Assembly (NCBI GenBank): GCA_051122655.1
Contig: CP182107.1
Span: forward strand, 124,001 to 188,000
Direction: 5' to 3'
From: Pasteurella sp030783905
GTDB taxonomy: Bacteria; Pseudomonadota; Gammaproteobacteria; Enterobacterales; Pasteurellaceae
Length of the DNA: 64,000 bases
Below are positions 55,606 through 64,000 of this stretch, piece after piece. Position numbers and translations under genes: made by a program. Under the pieces are notes generated by a model. That model was not told where the DNA came from and did not search any database. It was given only the letters and a program-made list of their open reading frames with translations. Every line of letters starts with the position of its first letter. Within the stretch, counting starts at the first letter, position 1.

Positions 55606-56880
55606 CTATAGTCTAATATTGGTTTGAGATTGATCTAGCACATATTTCAAATCATAAAGTACAAAATTTTCTTTACCTAATTTCTTAAAGTCTTTTTCAG
55701 TCATTGTTTTAAATTGCTGATGAGCGACTGCAATAATAATGGCATCATAACTATGGGCAATAATTTCATCTATCGGTGTTAATCCATATTCATTTTCAGC
55801 ATCATATTTATCTACCCAAGGATCGTAGATATCAATATCAATATCGTATTCTTTTAATGAATTCACGAGATCAATAATTTTAGTATTACGTATATCTGGA
55901 CAATTTTCTTTGAAGCTCAATCCCATGACTAAAATCTTAGAATTAACGACAGGAATGTCTTTTTTCACCATTTCTTTAATTAATTGCGTGGCAACATATT
56001 CTCCCATGCGATCATTTAAACGGCGTGCAGCAAGAATAATTTCAGGGTGTAGCCCTAATGATTGCGCTTTATGTGTCAAGTAGTAGGGATCTACGCCAAT
56101 ACAGTGCCCTCCCACCAAACCCGGTCTAAAAGGCAAGAAGTTCCATTTGGTGCCTGCCGCTTTTAACACATCTTCAGTATCAATGCCCATTTTGTTGAAA
56201 ATTAAGGCTAATTCATTGATGAGCGCAATATTGACATCTCGCTGTGTGTTTTCAATTACTTTAGCAGCTTCTGCCACTTTAATATTTGGTGCTTTATGTG
56301 TTCCTGCTTTAATAATCAATCTATAAACTTGATCAATATATTCCGCCACCTCAGCATTTGAGCCAGACGTAATTTTCAAAATATTCGTGACACGATGTTC
56401 TTTATCACCAGGGTTAATTCGTTCAGGGCTATAACCGACAAAGAAGTCGTGGTTAAATTTCAAGCCTGATATTTTTTCTAGTACGGGTACGCAAATCTCT
56501 TCGGTTGCGCCGGGATAAACGGTTGATTCATAAACAACTACATCCCCTTTTTTTAATACTTCACCGATAGTTTCGGACGCTTTTATCAGAGGTTTAAGAT
56601 CAGGCTGCTTATAATGATCAATCGGAGTGGGAACCGTCACAATAAAAAAGTTACATTCTTCTAACCCTTTAGTTTGTCCGGTATAGCGTAATTGCATCGC
56701 TTGTTGTAGTTCTTCTTCAGAAACTTCTAAGGTGTAATCTTTGCCGGCAGCAAGTGAGTTGACTCGTTTCGCATTAATATCGAAACCTACAGTGGGAAGT
56801 TTTTTGCCAAATTCGACAGCGAGTGGTAATCCAACATAACCAAGACCAATGATGCCAATTTTTAATTTATGAAGATTCAT
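55606..56880 (-). CDS. UDP-N-acetylhexosamine 6-dehydrogenase (TviB/WbpO-like)
   Basis: Oxidises UDP-GlcNAc or UDP-GalNAc at C6 to the uronic acid, which would give the polymer an acidic sugar. The 424 residues have the NAD motif IGLGYVGLP (about 11-19), VPTPID (about 105-110), the YESTVYPGATEE segment and the catalytic Cys in GLVGGHCIGVDPYYL (about 255-270), then the C-terminal domain KENCPDIRNTKIIDL. I chose ATG 56880 with AGGGAC upstream; an in-frame start at 56937 adds 19 non-family residues. First gene of the polysaccharide operon. GlcNAcA versus GalNAcA versus ManNAcA cannot be decided by eye. Confidence 0.88.
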   Translation of the reverse strand: MNLHKLKIGIIGLGYVGLPLAVEFGKKLPTVGFDINAKRVNSLAAGKDYTLEVSEEELQQAMQLRYTGQTKGLEECNFFIVTVPTPIDHYKQPDLKPLIKASETIGEVLKKGDVVVYESTVYPGATEEICVPVLEKISGLKFNHDFFVGYSPERINPGDKEHRVTNILKITSGSNAEVAEYIDQVYRLIIKAGTHKAPNIKVAEAAKVIENTQRDVNIALINELALIFNKMGIDTEDVLKAAGTKWNFLPFRPGLVGGHCIGVDPYYLTHKAQSLGLHPEIILAARRLNDRMGEYVATQLIKEMVKKDIPVVNSKILVMGLSFKENCPDIRNTKIIDLVNSLKEYDIDIDIYDPWVDKYDAENEYGLTPIDEIIAHSYDAIIIAVAHQQFKTMTEKDFKKLGKENFVLYDLKYVLDQSQTNIRL

Positions 56881-57731
56881 ATTTTGTCCCTTATAGAAAA
56901 ATATAAATGGAAACGAAAGTGGATATGGTAAAACCATAACGATTATATAAATAAAGTAATATTTTCTTTATTTATTATAGAAATACTTTCTTCTTATTTT
57001 TAAAACGTGAATCCGTATCTAAATCTCATTCTGATATAGATTTTTATTAATTTTTCTTTTATTAAGGTAAGCAGGGAAATTCTGTTTTTTTCTGTTTTTT
57101 TCTATTTGTTTTCTGCTTTAAATATTCTTGTCTTATTAGTCTTAACTCGCTGTGTTTATATTGTTGTTGTAATTTTAATCTGTCTATGATTATAGGGAAC
57201 GATTAAAAAAAAGCAAACTAGGGCAAGGTATATGTTAATTAAATTAATCAGTTTGATAGATAAAAAATGAAGTTTTGCTCATAAAAAAAAGATATTTTGG
57301 ATTATTATGGTTTTTATTGTATGAAATGCATAAATAAATATAAAGATTTATCAATATAAGTAAAAAAGGAATAAGAAAAAGAAGTATTTTAAGAATAGTG
57401 TTTGTTTTATTTAAACAAAGATAAAGTAATTTGGTTTATTGTAACAAAGGGTAAAGTTGTGTAAATGTTTATTTGAGGGAAAAATAAGTGATCTCGTGAT
57501 TTTTAGATGAATAATGAGAAGGGTGAAAATGCATTTTTTCCAATGTTTTATTCTAAAATAAAATAATGAAATAATGCAAGTGTATTTGCTAAAAACAGAT
57601 ATTAATATTTGCGTTCCCTCTAAATGATTATGCTTTGTATAAATAATTTAGAGGGCTTTTGCATTGTTTATTGTTAATTCTTCGCTTATCTCATCTAGTT
57701 AGAGACAATACCGTAGCATCGGGAATAAGTC
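56881..57731 (-). other. AT-rich 851-bp non-coding region upstream of the polysaccharide operon
   Basis: No convincing ORF on either strand. It is made of long A/T stretches with a tandem TCTGTTTTTT pair (57081-57100) and an inverted repeat (57616-57655). The operon promoter presumably lies here, but no unique -10/-35 pair stands out because of the AT content. No RfaH ops element (GGCGGTAG) or JUMPStart sequence was found. Confidence 0.65.
57616..57655. repeat. Inverted repeat upstream of the polysaccharide operon and past ubiF
   Basis: CCCTCTAAAT / ATTTAGAGGG, perfect 10-bp arms around a 20-nt spacer. It could end ubiF transcription (77 nt past its stop), although there is no U-run on the minus strand. 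An operator role is the alternative. Confidence 0.55.
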
Positions 57732-58907
57732 CTATAAGCCTAATGCATACTTCAGTGCCTGTTTTTTTAATGGCGTTGCTTTATTGGCAAAGAATAATGT
57801 GGCATTACGTACTATTTTGAGCGGTAAAAGATCTTCTTTAAAGGTTTTATAAAAAATATCCATGCCCGTTTGCATCAATAAGTTATCAGCTTTACGTTTG
57901 CGCTGATAACGTAGAAGCACCATATCACTCGCTAGGCTCTCACCTTTTTGAGCCGCTTGTTGGAGGACCTCAAGCAGTATTCTGACGTCTTTAAAACCTA
58001 GATTAACCCCCTGTCCTGCAAGGGGGTTAATCGTGTGGGCGGCATCCCCCACTAGCACAATACCTTGTTTAAAGTAAGCTTGTGCATGGGTACGAGCCAG
58101 GTCAAAACTATTTGCTGCTTGTACCTTGATTTTTCCTAAGCGGGTGGGAAAGGCTTGTTCAATGCGCTCTGCGAGTTTTTCTTTGGAGAGTTGTTTCAGA
58201 TTTTGAATACATTGTGGTGAATCATACCAAACTAAACAGGCTTGTTTTCCTAATAATGGTAGGAAGGCTCTCGGCCCTGAAGGGTAAAATTGTTGCCATG
58301 TGATATCTTGTTGTTCCAATTCTGTATCTACTGTAATGAGTAGGCAACTTTGACGATATTGCCAGCCCGTCGTGCCAATATTGGCTATTTGACGTAGTTT
58401 GGAATTCGCACCATCAGCCGCAATGATCAGTGGGGCTTGGTAAATTTCCCCATTCGCTAAAAAAATTTGCCAATTTTCACCGCACTTGACAACTTTTTGG
58501 ATAACATTGCCTACACAAGTTTGGATGTTTTCAATAGTTGATATCGCTTGCCATAGACCGAGCTGAACCACATTATTCTCCACCATAAAGCCTAATTCAG
58601 GTAGGTTTAATTCATGGCTATGAAAAGCGGTGCTGAATCCCTCAATTTCCCACGTTTCTAGTGCTCGATATGGGCAAATACGCATGTGTTCGATATATTG
58701 CCAAGCGCCTAGTTGTTTTAATAAATTGACGGAAGCAACACTGATCGCAGAAATACGAAGATCATAAGGTGAATCAGGTTGAAACTGTGGGAGGGGCGCA
58801 TGTTCGATAAGTTGGACTTGATGCCCTTGTTGACCTAAGCCAAGCGTACAAGCCGCACCAACCATCCCACCGCCAACCACGATGATATCTTTTTGTATGA
58901 CGTCCAT
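57732..58907 (-). CDS. ubiF: Ubiquinone-biosynthesis FAD monooxygenase UbiF
   Basis: Hydroxylates 2-octaprenyl-3-methyl-6-methoxy-1,4-benzoquinol in aerobic ubiquinone synthesis. The 391-residue UbiH/COQ6 family protein has the FAD motif VVGGGMVGAACTLGLG (about 10-25), the central ISAISVASVNLLKQLG block, the second FAD motif VLVGDAAHTINPLAGQGVNL (about 283-302) and the end KKQALKYALGL, which closely matches E. coli UbiF. It is divergent from miaB, as in E. coli. This context favours UbiF over UbiH or VisC/UbiI. Confidence 0.93.
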   Translation of the reverse strand: MDVIQKDIIVVGGGMVGAACTLGLGQQGHQVQLIEHAPLPQFQPDSPYDLRISAISVASVNLLKQLGAWQYIEHMRICPYRALETWEIEGFSTAFHSHELNLPELGFMVENNVVQLGLWQAISTIENIQTCVGNVIQKVVKCGENWQIFLANGEIYQAPLIIAADGANSKLRQIANIGTTGWQYRQSCLLITVDTELEQQDITWQQFYPSGPRAFLPLLGKQACLVWYDSPQCIQNLKQLSKEKLAERIEQAFPTRLGKIKVQAANSFDLARTHAQAYFKQGIVLVGDAAHTINPLAGQGVNLGFKDVRILLEVLQQAAQKGESLASDMVLLRYQRKRKADNLLMQTGMDIFYKTFKEDLLPLKIVRNATLFFANKATPLKKQALKYALGL

Positions 58908-59052
58908 AGGATTTTCCTTTTCTTTTTGTTGTCTATTCTACCGTCAATGAGGGAATTTCAAAAGAAATCTCTTTTTTAGCTAGCCAGCATAGGTTCAAGA
59001 CTGTAAAATAGCCAGTCACATTTTTATAGGTTAACTGAATTTTTTAAACGAT

Positions 59053-60477
59053 ATGACGCAAAAATTACATATTAAAACGTGGGGTTGTCAGATGAATGAA
59101 TATGATTCATCTAAAATGGCAGATCTCTTAAATAGTACTCACGGCTTAGAGTTAACAGAAATTCCGGAAGAAGCGGATGTGTTATTGTTAAACACTTGCT
59201 CAATTCGTGAAAAAGCACAAGAAAAAGTGTTCCACCAATTAGGACGTTGGAAAGAATTAAAGAAACATAAGCCGGGGCTTGTTATCGGTGTTGGGGGCTG
59301 TGTGGCTTCACAAGAAGGGGAGCATATTCGTACGCGTGCGCCTTATGTTGATATTATTTTTGGCCCACAAACCTTACATCGTTTACCAGAAATGATTAAT
59401 CAGATCAGAGGCGGTAAAAGCTCGGTAGTCGATGTCAGCTTTCCAGAAATTGAAAAATTCGACCGTTTACCAGAACCGCGTGCCGAAGGTCCAACCGCTT
59501 TTGTATCCATTATGGAAGGTTGTAATAAATATTGCTCATTCTGTGTCGTACCTTATACGCGTGGTGAAGAAGTAAGTCGCCCAGTGGACGATGTGTTATT
59601 TGAAATTGCACAATTAGCAGAGCAAGGCGTGCGAGAAGTGAATTTACTCGGACAAAACGTCAATGCTTATCGTGGCGCAACCCATGATGACGGTATTTGC
59701 ACTTTTGCGGAATTGTTACGTTTAGTGGCAGCCATTGATGGTATTGATCGTTTACGCTTTACTACCAGTCACCCGATTGAGTTTACTGATGATATTATTG
59801 ACGTGTATCGAGATACACCAGAGTTGGTCAGTTTCTTACACTTGCCTGTGCAAAGTGGTTCAGACCGCGTATTATCTATGATGAAGCGTAATCATACCGC
59901 GTTAGAATATAAATCCATTATTCGTAAGTTAAGAGCGGTACGCCCAGACATTCAAATTAGTTCAGATTTTATTGTGGGCTTCCCAGGCGAAACCGCAGAA
60001 GATTTTGAGCAAACCATGAATTTAATTGCGCAAGTGAATTTCGATATGAGTTTCAGCTTTATTTACTCAGCACGCCCAGGCACGCCAGCAGCGGATATGC
60101 CTGATGATGTGACAGAAGAAGAGAAGAAACAACGCTTATATGTGTTGCAACAACGCATTAATAATCAAGCTGCACAGTTCAGCCGTGCGATGTTAGGCAC
60201 AGAACAGCGCGTGTTAGTGGAAGGCCCTTCGAAAAAAGATTTAATGGAATTGACTGGTCGTACAGAAAATAACCGTATCGTGAACTTTGTGGGGACACCT
60301 GATATGATTGGTAAGTTCGTGGATATTAAAATCACTGATGTATTTACAAACTCATTACGTGGCGATGTCGTCCGTACTGAAGATCAAATGGGCTTACGTG
60401 TTGTGCAATCACCACAGATGGTGATTAATCGTACTCGTAAAGAAGATGAACTCGGTGTGGGACGTTACCACGCGTAG
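59053..60477 (+). CDS. miaB: tRNA-2-methylthio-N6-dimethylallyladenosine synthase MiaB
   Basis: Radical-SAM methylthiotransferase that modifies A37 in tRNAs reading UNN codons. The 474-residue protein (E. coli 474) has the UPF0004 domain Cys residues in WGCQMNEYD (Cys12), NTCSIREKA (Cys49) and VGGCVAS (Cys83), the radical-SAM cluster CNKYCSFC (Cys157, 161, 164) and a C-terminal TRAM domain (about 378-445). The start ATG 59053 lies 145 nt from the divergent ubiF start. Confidence 0.97.
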   Translation: MTQKLHIKTWGCQMNEYDSSKMADLLNSTHGLELTEIPEEADVLLLNTCSIREKAQEKVFHQLGRWKELKKHKPGLVIGVGGCVASQEGEHIRTRAPYVDIIFGPQTLHRLPEMINQIRGGKSSVVDVSFPEIEKFDRLPEPRAEGPTAFVSIMEGCNKYCSFCVVPYTRGEEVSRPVDDVLFEIAQLAEQGVREVNLLGQNVNAYRGATHDDGICTFAELLRLVAAIDGIDRLRFTTSHPIEFTDDIIDVYRDTPELVSFLHLPVQSGSDRVLSMMKRNHTALEYKSIIRKLRAVRPDIQISSDFIVGFPGETAEDFEQTMNLIAQVNFDMSFSFIYSARPGTPAADMPDDVTEEEKKQRLYVLQQRINNQAAQFSRAMLGTEQRVLVEGPSKKDLMELTGRTENNRIVNFVGTPDMIGKFVDIKITDVFTNSLRGDVVRTEDQMGLRVVQSPQMVINRTRKEDELGVGRYHA

Positions 60478-60500
60478 TCGTGCTATCCGTTCGAATATTT

Positions 60501-60537
60501 AACCGCTCTTGTGTTTCTCAAGAGCGGTTATTTTTTA
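60501..60537 (+). terminator. Intrinsic terminator after miaB
   Basis: AACCGCTCTTG / CAAGAGCGGTT perfect 11-bp stem, 7-nt loop, then ATTTTTTAT. Confidence 0.92.
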
Positions 60538-60871
60538 TGAAAAATTTTTGATAAATTGACCGCACTTTTTATTTCTTCATTTTATTATGAATGGCTTGTT
60601 ATCGGACATTCATGACTTTTCACTTTATTTTACTTCATTAATAAATAGCTAAATTTTGCTTATTTATCAAAAGCCTGTCTTCTATTTGATTTTATGTTAA
60701 TTATTTGTTTGTTTTTTGTGTGGGAATGGAGATTTATTTCAATTTTTCATCAAGAATTGTGACTACGCTCTAAATATTGGCACGTCCTTCTTTACTCCAT
60801 TTTATAAAGTAGTTAGTTTAAATGTGCTTGTTTTTACAGTGTTTTTATTTTTCTTTTGGATTGAGATGATT
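60538..60871 (+). other. Non-coding region upstream of nanB
   Basis: AT-rich 334-bp leader with one uptake core (60559). No ORF or strong palindrome found; the nanB promoter should lie here. TTGAGATGATT just before the ATG gives only a weak ribosome site. Confidence 0.6.
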
Positions 60872-63800
60872 ATGAAAAAATTTAGCCCTAGTCTTTTAAC
60901 ACTTGCTCTCTCAAGTGTTTTACTAACCTCAACATTCGCATACAGCCAGATAAACGCCGATGATAAAGATACTCTTGGTGTGAAGGAACAGAAAGAGAGT
61001 TTGCTATTCCATCAGAGTTTGACTAAGGAAGGAAGTGACAATGTGCCAATCTGGCGAATCCCGTCTTTACTTAGAACCAAAGACGGTGTTCTCATCGCCG
61101 CAGCAGATAAACGTTGGCAACACCGTGGCGACTGGGGGGATATCGATACCGCAATCCGAATTAGTCATGATGATGGAAAAACGTGGGGAAATATTAGCAC
61201 GATTTTGGATTTAGTAAGTCAGAATGAGGGGAATTCGCCAGTTATGAATTCTAATACTAATCCTTGGGGGGATAAAAATGATGTTGTAAATAAAAGAAAA
61301 CATCATCCAGATTACTCTAGCCAATATATGAATTCTGCGTTTCTGATTGATGCTCAAATGGTGCAAGATAAACGAAATGGGCGAATTTTTCTTAGTGTAG
61401 ATATGTTTCCTGAAAGTGCGGGTTTTTTTCATTTAAATGGTGCTTTTAATAATCCTAGTAAAGATGGAAGTGGGCGAGTGAATATTGGTGGAAAACAATA
61501 TTTAAAATTAATGAATAAAGGTAAACAATGGACTTTGCGTGAAGATGGAAGTGTATTTGATGAGTCAGATAAGAAAACAGGATATAGAGTTGTTATAGAA
61601 GGAACACCAAGTAAAAACTTTAAAGATTTGGGAGATATATATAATGAGAAAAATGAAAATGTTGGCAATATCTATTTAACTAATAGAAGTGGTTCGAAAA
61701 ACCAAAATGCGCCATTTCATATTCCAACGACATCATATTTATGGATGACATATTCAGATGATAATGGGAAAACTTGGTCAAATCCAATTGATATTTCTGC
61801 TCAAGTGAAAAAAGACTGGATGAGATTTTTAGGGACAGGTCCAGGTGTTGGTATTCAAACGAAAAATGGAAATTTAATTTTTCCAGTTTATTATACAAAT
61901 CAAAATAATGTTCAATCATCGGCTTTAATTATCAGCAAAGATGGCGGGAAAACCTGGGATTTAGGTCAAAGTCCAAATGATAGCCGTTCAGATTTATGGG
62001 GGCAAAATTCAAGAAACTTAAAAACTAACTCTATGGGGCATGAATTAACAGAATCACAATTAGTTGAATTAGAAAATGGTGATCTTAAACTCTTTATGCG
62101 AAATACAAGCGGTAAAGTGATGATGTCGACATCTAAAGATGGGGGTTATACTTGGGTAGATACAAAACAAGTCGAAAAGCTAGATCACGGTTATTCTCAA
62201 CTTTCTGTCATTAAGTATTCGAAAAAAATTAACGGCAGAGAATATATTATTTTTTCGGGGCAGTCAGAAAAAGGCGCTAGTGGAGATCAGCTACGCCGTA
62301 ATGGAAAACTGTATTTAGGTGAGGTTCAAGCTAACGGTGATATCAATTGGGATACAAGTAAGTTAGTTAGAAATATAAAAAGTATAGGTAAAGCTAATGG
62401 AACATTAGATAATGGCTACGTTTACAGCTCAATGGCAGAACTTGGGGATGGTAGTATTGGCTTAGCTTATGAAAATAGCACAGACTATCGAACCATTATG
62501 TATCTCCCCATCGCGATGCAAGAATTCTTCTGGAAAGCTGACAAGCTCTTTAGTGATATCCGTCAAAAAGATCCGTTGGTATTTACTTATAGTGGAGAGA
62601 AAAATTTAGAAAAAATCGGTGATGGTATTGCGATTAAACGTGGAGAAGGGGAAAGCCAAGGGGGAATAACAGTCAGTGAAGGCTTGCTAGTGTTAGATCA
62701 GCAAACAAAAGATGATAAAAATAAGGCATTCACCAAACTGATTCTCAATAATTCAGGTGTTGTTCAAGTTAATTCTCAACAAAATCTTGATGAGCTAGTG
62801 CTCAATAAGAATGCTAGTGGTTACCTACAATTTACTGTGACAGACACAAACACACCTCAACTTAAGATTAATAACGATGTCAATGCAAATGGACAAGTTA
62901 TAACGGTTAAAGTCAATTTGCAGAAAAAACTCCAACCCAATACCAAAGGCTATTATCACGCACAAGGCGAAGAGCTGATTAGTTACAAAGATAATGGCAC
63001 GACTCAATTTCAGCTCGTGAATGGTGAGATTTCAGATGGGATGTATGTTTATACCGTGGCAACAGTACCGAAACCAAGCGTTTTCCGTTCAACAACGACA
63101 CCGCATTCACTTTATATCACCAATAAATTAGTGACAGCAGATGGCAAAGCGGTGTCAACCGTTGCGCCATTAAGCACACCGAAAGTGATTAATGCCCGCC
63201 CGTTAGTCAATCCTATTTTAGCGTCTTATTTAAGTAGCAGCCTTGCGATAAGCCAAGTGAGCAACCAAGTACAACACAGCTTTATGCAACAATTAGGTAT
63301 GCTACAACATAACGATCGCTCACTCTTTGTGAAATATTTTGATGGTCAGCAAAAATATGTGAATAACCTAGGCTTTATTGATTATGGCTACCATTTTGAT
63401 ACACATTATAAAGGCGTAATGCTTGGTGGTAAATTATGGCAATCGGCACAAAACGGTCATGCGCTCTATATGGCAATGAACAAAATGCAATATAAAGTGA
63501 AGCCAATGGCGATTGATGGTGACACGCAAGGCAAATACCAGAGTTGGGGGATAAATACGAACTGGCATTCGACGCTTTTAGATCATATTCAGTTTGATGT
63601 ATCAGCGGGTTATCAAACACATAAAGGCGATATTGTTGGCGTGAATGGGGCATTGAAAGGTCGAAGCGTGAATGCGGGAGCCGATATTGGCTATCGCTTT
63701 GCTGTTAATGAGAGCTTAAGTTTGATTCCTTATACCGGCTTACATTACTTACAAACAACGCTCTCAAATTTAAGTGATACAGCACATAATGTGGAGATTC

Positions 63801-64000
63801 GTTTTAATTCATTGAAAGCCACTAAAACAAATGTTGGCCTGGATGTGGCCTATAAATTGCCTAAATTTGAGCTACAGGGTCATATTTCTTATGACTTCTA
63901 TCGTCAAAACAAAGCTGGAATTTGGGTGGATAATGTCGCATATAAACAAGGTAAGTTAGCGAATACGTTAAATCTAAGCGCACAATTAAGTGCGAATATT
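60872..64000 (+). CDS. nanB: Autotransporter sialidase NanB (3' end beyond window)
   Basis: An outer-membrane-linked exo-alpha-sialidase that releases sialic acid for uptake and surface use. The frame is open for 1043 codons to the window edge, and the family length is about 1070, so only a short tail is missing. A signal peptide (about 1-24) is followed by the sialidase propeller with the catalytic-site Arg motif IWRIPSLL (62-64 RIP) and four Asp boxes: SHDDGKTWG (98-106), SDDNGKTWS, SKDGGKTWD and SKDGGYTWV. A linker (about 680-790) leads to an autotransporter beta-barrel starting near RPLVNPILASYLSSSLAIS. Mid-gene bases (61.2-62.4 kb) are notably AT-rich. No uptake core was noticed within it. 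Confidence 0.94.
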   Translation, partial: MKKFSPSLLTLALSSVLLTSTFAYSQINADDKDTLGVKEQKESLLFHQSLTKEGSDNVPIWRIPSLLRTKDGVLIAAADKRWQHRGDWGDIDTAIRISHDDGKTWGNISTILDLVSQNEGNSPVMNSNTNPWGDKNDVVNKRKHHPDYSSQYMNSAFLIDAQMVQDKRNGRIFLSVDMFPESAGFFHLNGAFNNPSKDGSGRVNIGGKQYLKLMNKGKQWTLREDGSVFDESDKKTGYRVVIEGTPSKNFKDLGDIYNEKNENVGNIYLTNRSGSKNQNAPFHIPTTSYLWMTYSDDNGKTWSNPIDISAQVKKDWMRFLGTGPGVGIQTKNGNLIFPVYYTNQNNVQSSALIISKDGGKTWDLGQSPNDSRSDLWGQNSRNLKTNSMGHELTESQLVELENGDLKLFMRNTSGKVMMSTSKDGGYTWVDTKQVEKLDHGYSQLSVIKYSKKINGREYIIFSGQSEKGASGDQLRRNGKLYLGEVQANGDINWDTSKLVRNIKSIGKANGTLDNGYVYSSMAELGDGSIGLAYENSTDYRTIMYLPIAMQEFFWKADKLFSDIRQKDPLVFTYSGEKNLEKIGDGIAIKRGEGESQGGITVSEGLLVLDQQTKDDKNKAFTKLILNNSGVVQVNSQQNLDELVLNKNASGYLQFTVTDTNTPQLKINNDVNANGQVITVKVNLQKKLQPNTKGYYHAQGEELISYKDNGTTQFQLVNGEISDGMYVYTVATVPKPSVFRSTTTPHSLYITNKLVTADGKAVSTVAPLSTPKVINARPLVNPILASYLSSSLAISQVSNQVQHSFMQQLGMLQHNDRSLFVKYFDGQQKYVNNLGFIDYGYHFDTHYKGVMLGGKLWQSAQNGHALYMAMNKMQYKVKPMAIDGDTQGKYQSWGINTNWHSTLLDHIQFDVSAGYQTHKGDIVGVNGALKGRSVNAGADIGYRFAVNESLSLIPYTGLHYLQTTLSNLSDTAHNVEIRFNSLKATKTNVGLDVAYKLPKFELQGHISYDFYRQNKAGIWVDNVAYKQGKLANTLNLSAQLSANI

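Noticed and set aside
57081..57100. Tandem TCTGTTTTTT pair as a phase-variation repeat
   Set aside because: Only two copies, far from any start codon or promoter-like pair; too short for slippage control.
56881..57731. RfaH ops or JUMPStart element before the polysaccharide operon
   Set aside because: GGCGGTAG and its complement do not occur in this region; the nearest string, ACCGTAGC at 57710, is not a match.

Overview
The window is a stretch of a Pasteurellaceae chromosome, most probably Pasteurella multocida. The evidence is low-GC gammaproteobacterial housekeeping genes, about 20 copies of the Haemophilus-type DNA uptake core AAGTGCGGT on either strand, and a NanB-type autotransporter sialidase at the right edge. 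No rRNA, tRNA, CRISPR array, prophage or insertion sequence was seen.

Left part (1-8.6 kb): the end of ybeY, a lipoprotein of unknown function, tmcA with a small Cys-rich protein, an EptA-type phosphoethanolamine transferase, and mfd. Next (8.6-14.9 kb) is a minus-strand accessory cassette: TonB-dependent receptor, secreted hemophilin-like protein and Slam (type XI secretion) protein, behind a Fur-box-like site. An 83-bp perfect direct repeat brackets it: one copy is the 3' end of mfd, the other lies in a broken mfd remnant on the far side.

15-23.5 kb is a galactose regulon. mglBAC and galR read leftward; galTKM reads rightward. Perfect GalR/GalS operators and CRP-like sites precede both mglB and galT. 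23.5-37.8 kb is core genome: corC, lnt, infA, an isolated rmlB/rffG, pepB, ndk, metK, sprT, an opacity-type porin, htpG, a yffB-dapE-peptidase block, nudF and cpdA.

37.9-56.9 kb is one long minus-strand locus for a Wzx/Wzy-dependent surface polysaccharide. In order of transcription: a UDP-HexNAc dehydrogenase, wzx, wzy, a GT4 glycosyltransferase, fnlA-fnlB-fnlC (UDP-L-FucNAc synthesis), wbuB (probable L-FucNAc transferase), a PglC-type initiating phosphoglycosyltransferase, a FemAB/GNAT-fold protein, a GNAT acetyltransferase, a PLP aminotransferase, a PglF-type 4,6-dehydratase, then wza-wzb-wzc for export and its control. The gene set predicts a repeat unit with an N-acetylated 4-amino-6-deoxy sugar, L-FucNAc and an acidic HexNAcA. 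An AT-rich 850-bp non-coding stretch precedes the locus. The window ends with ubiF, miaB (divergent) and nanB, which runs off the edge about 27 codons before its expected end.

All homology statements are from motif recognition by eye; no search was run.
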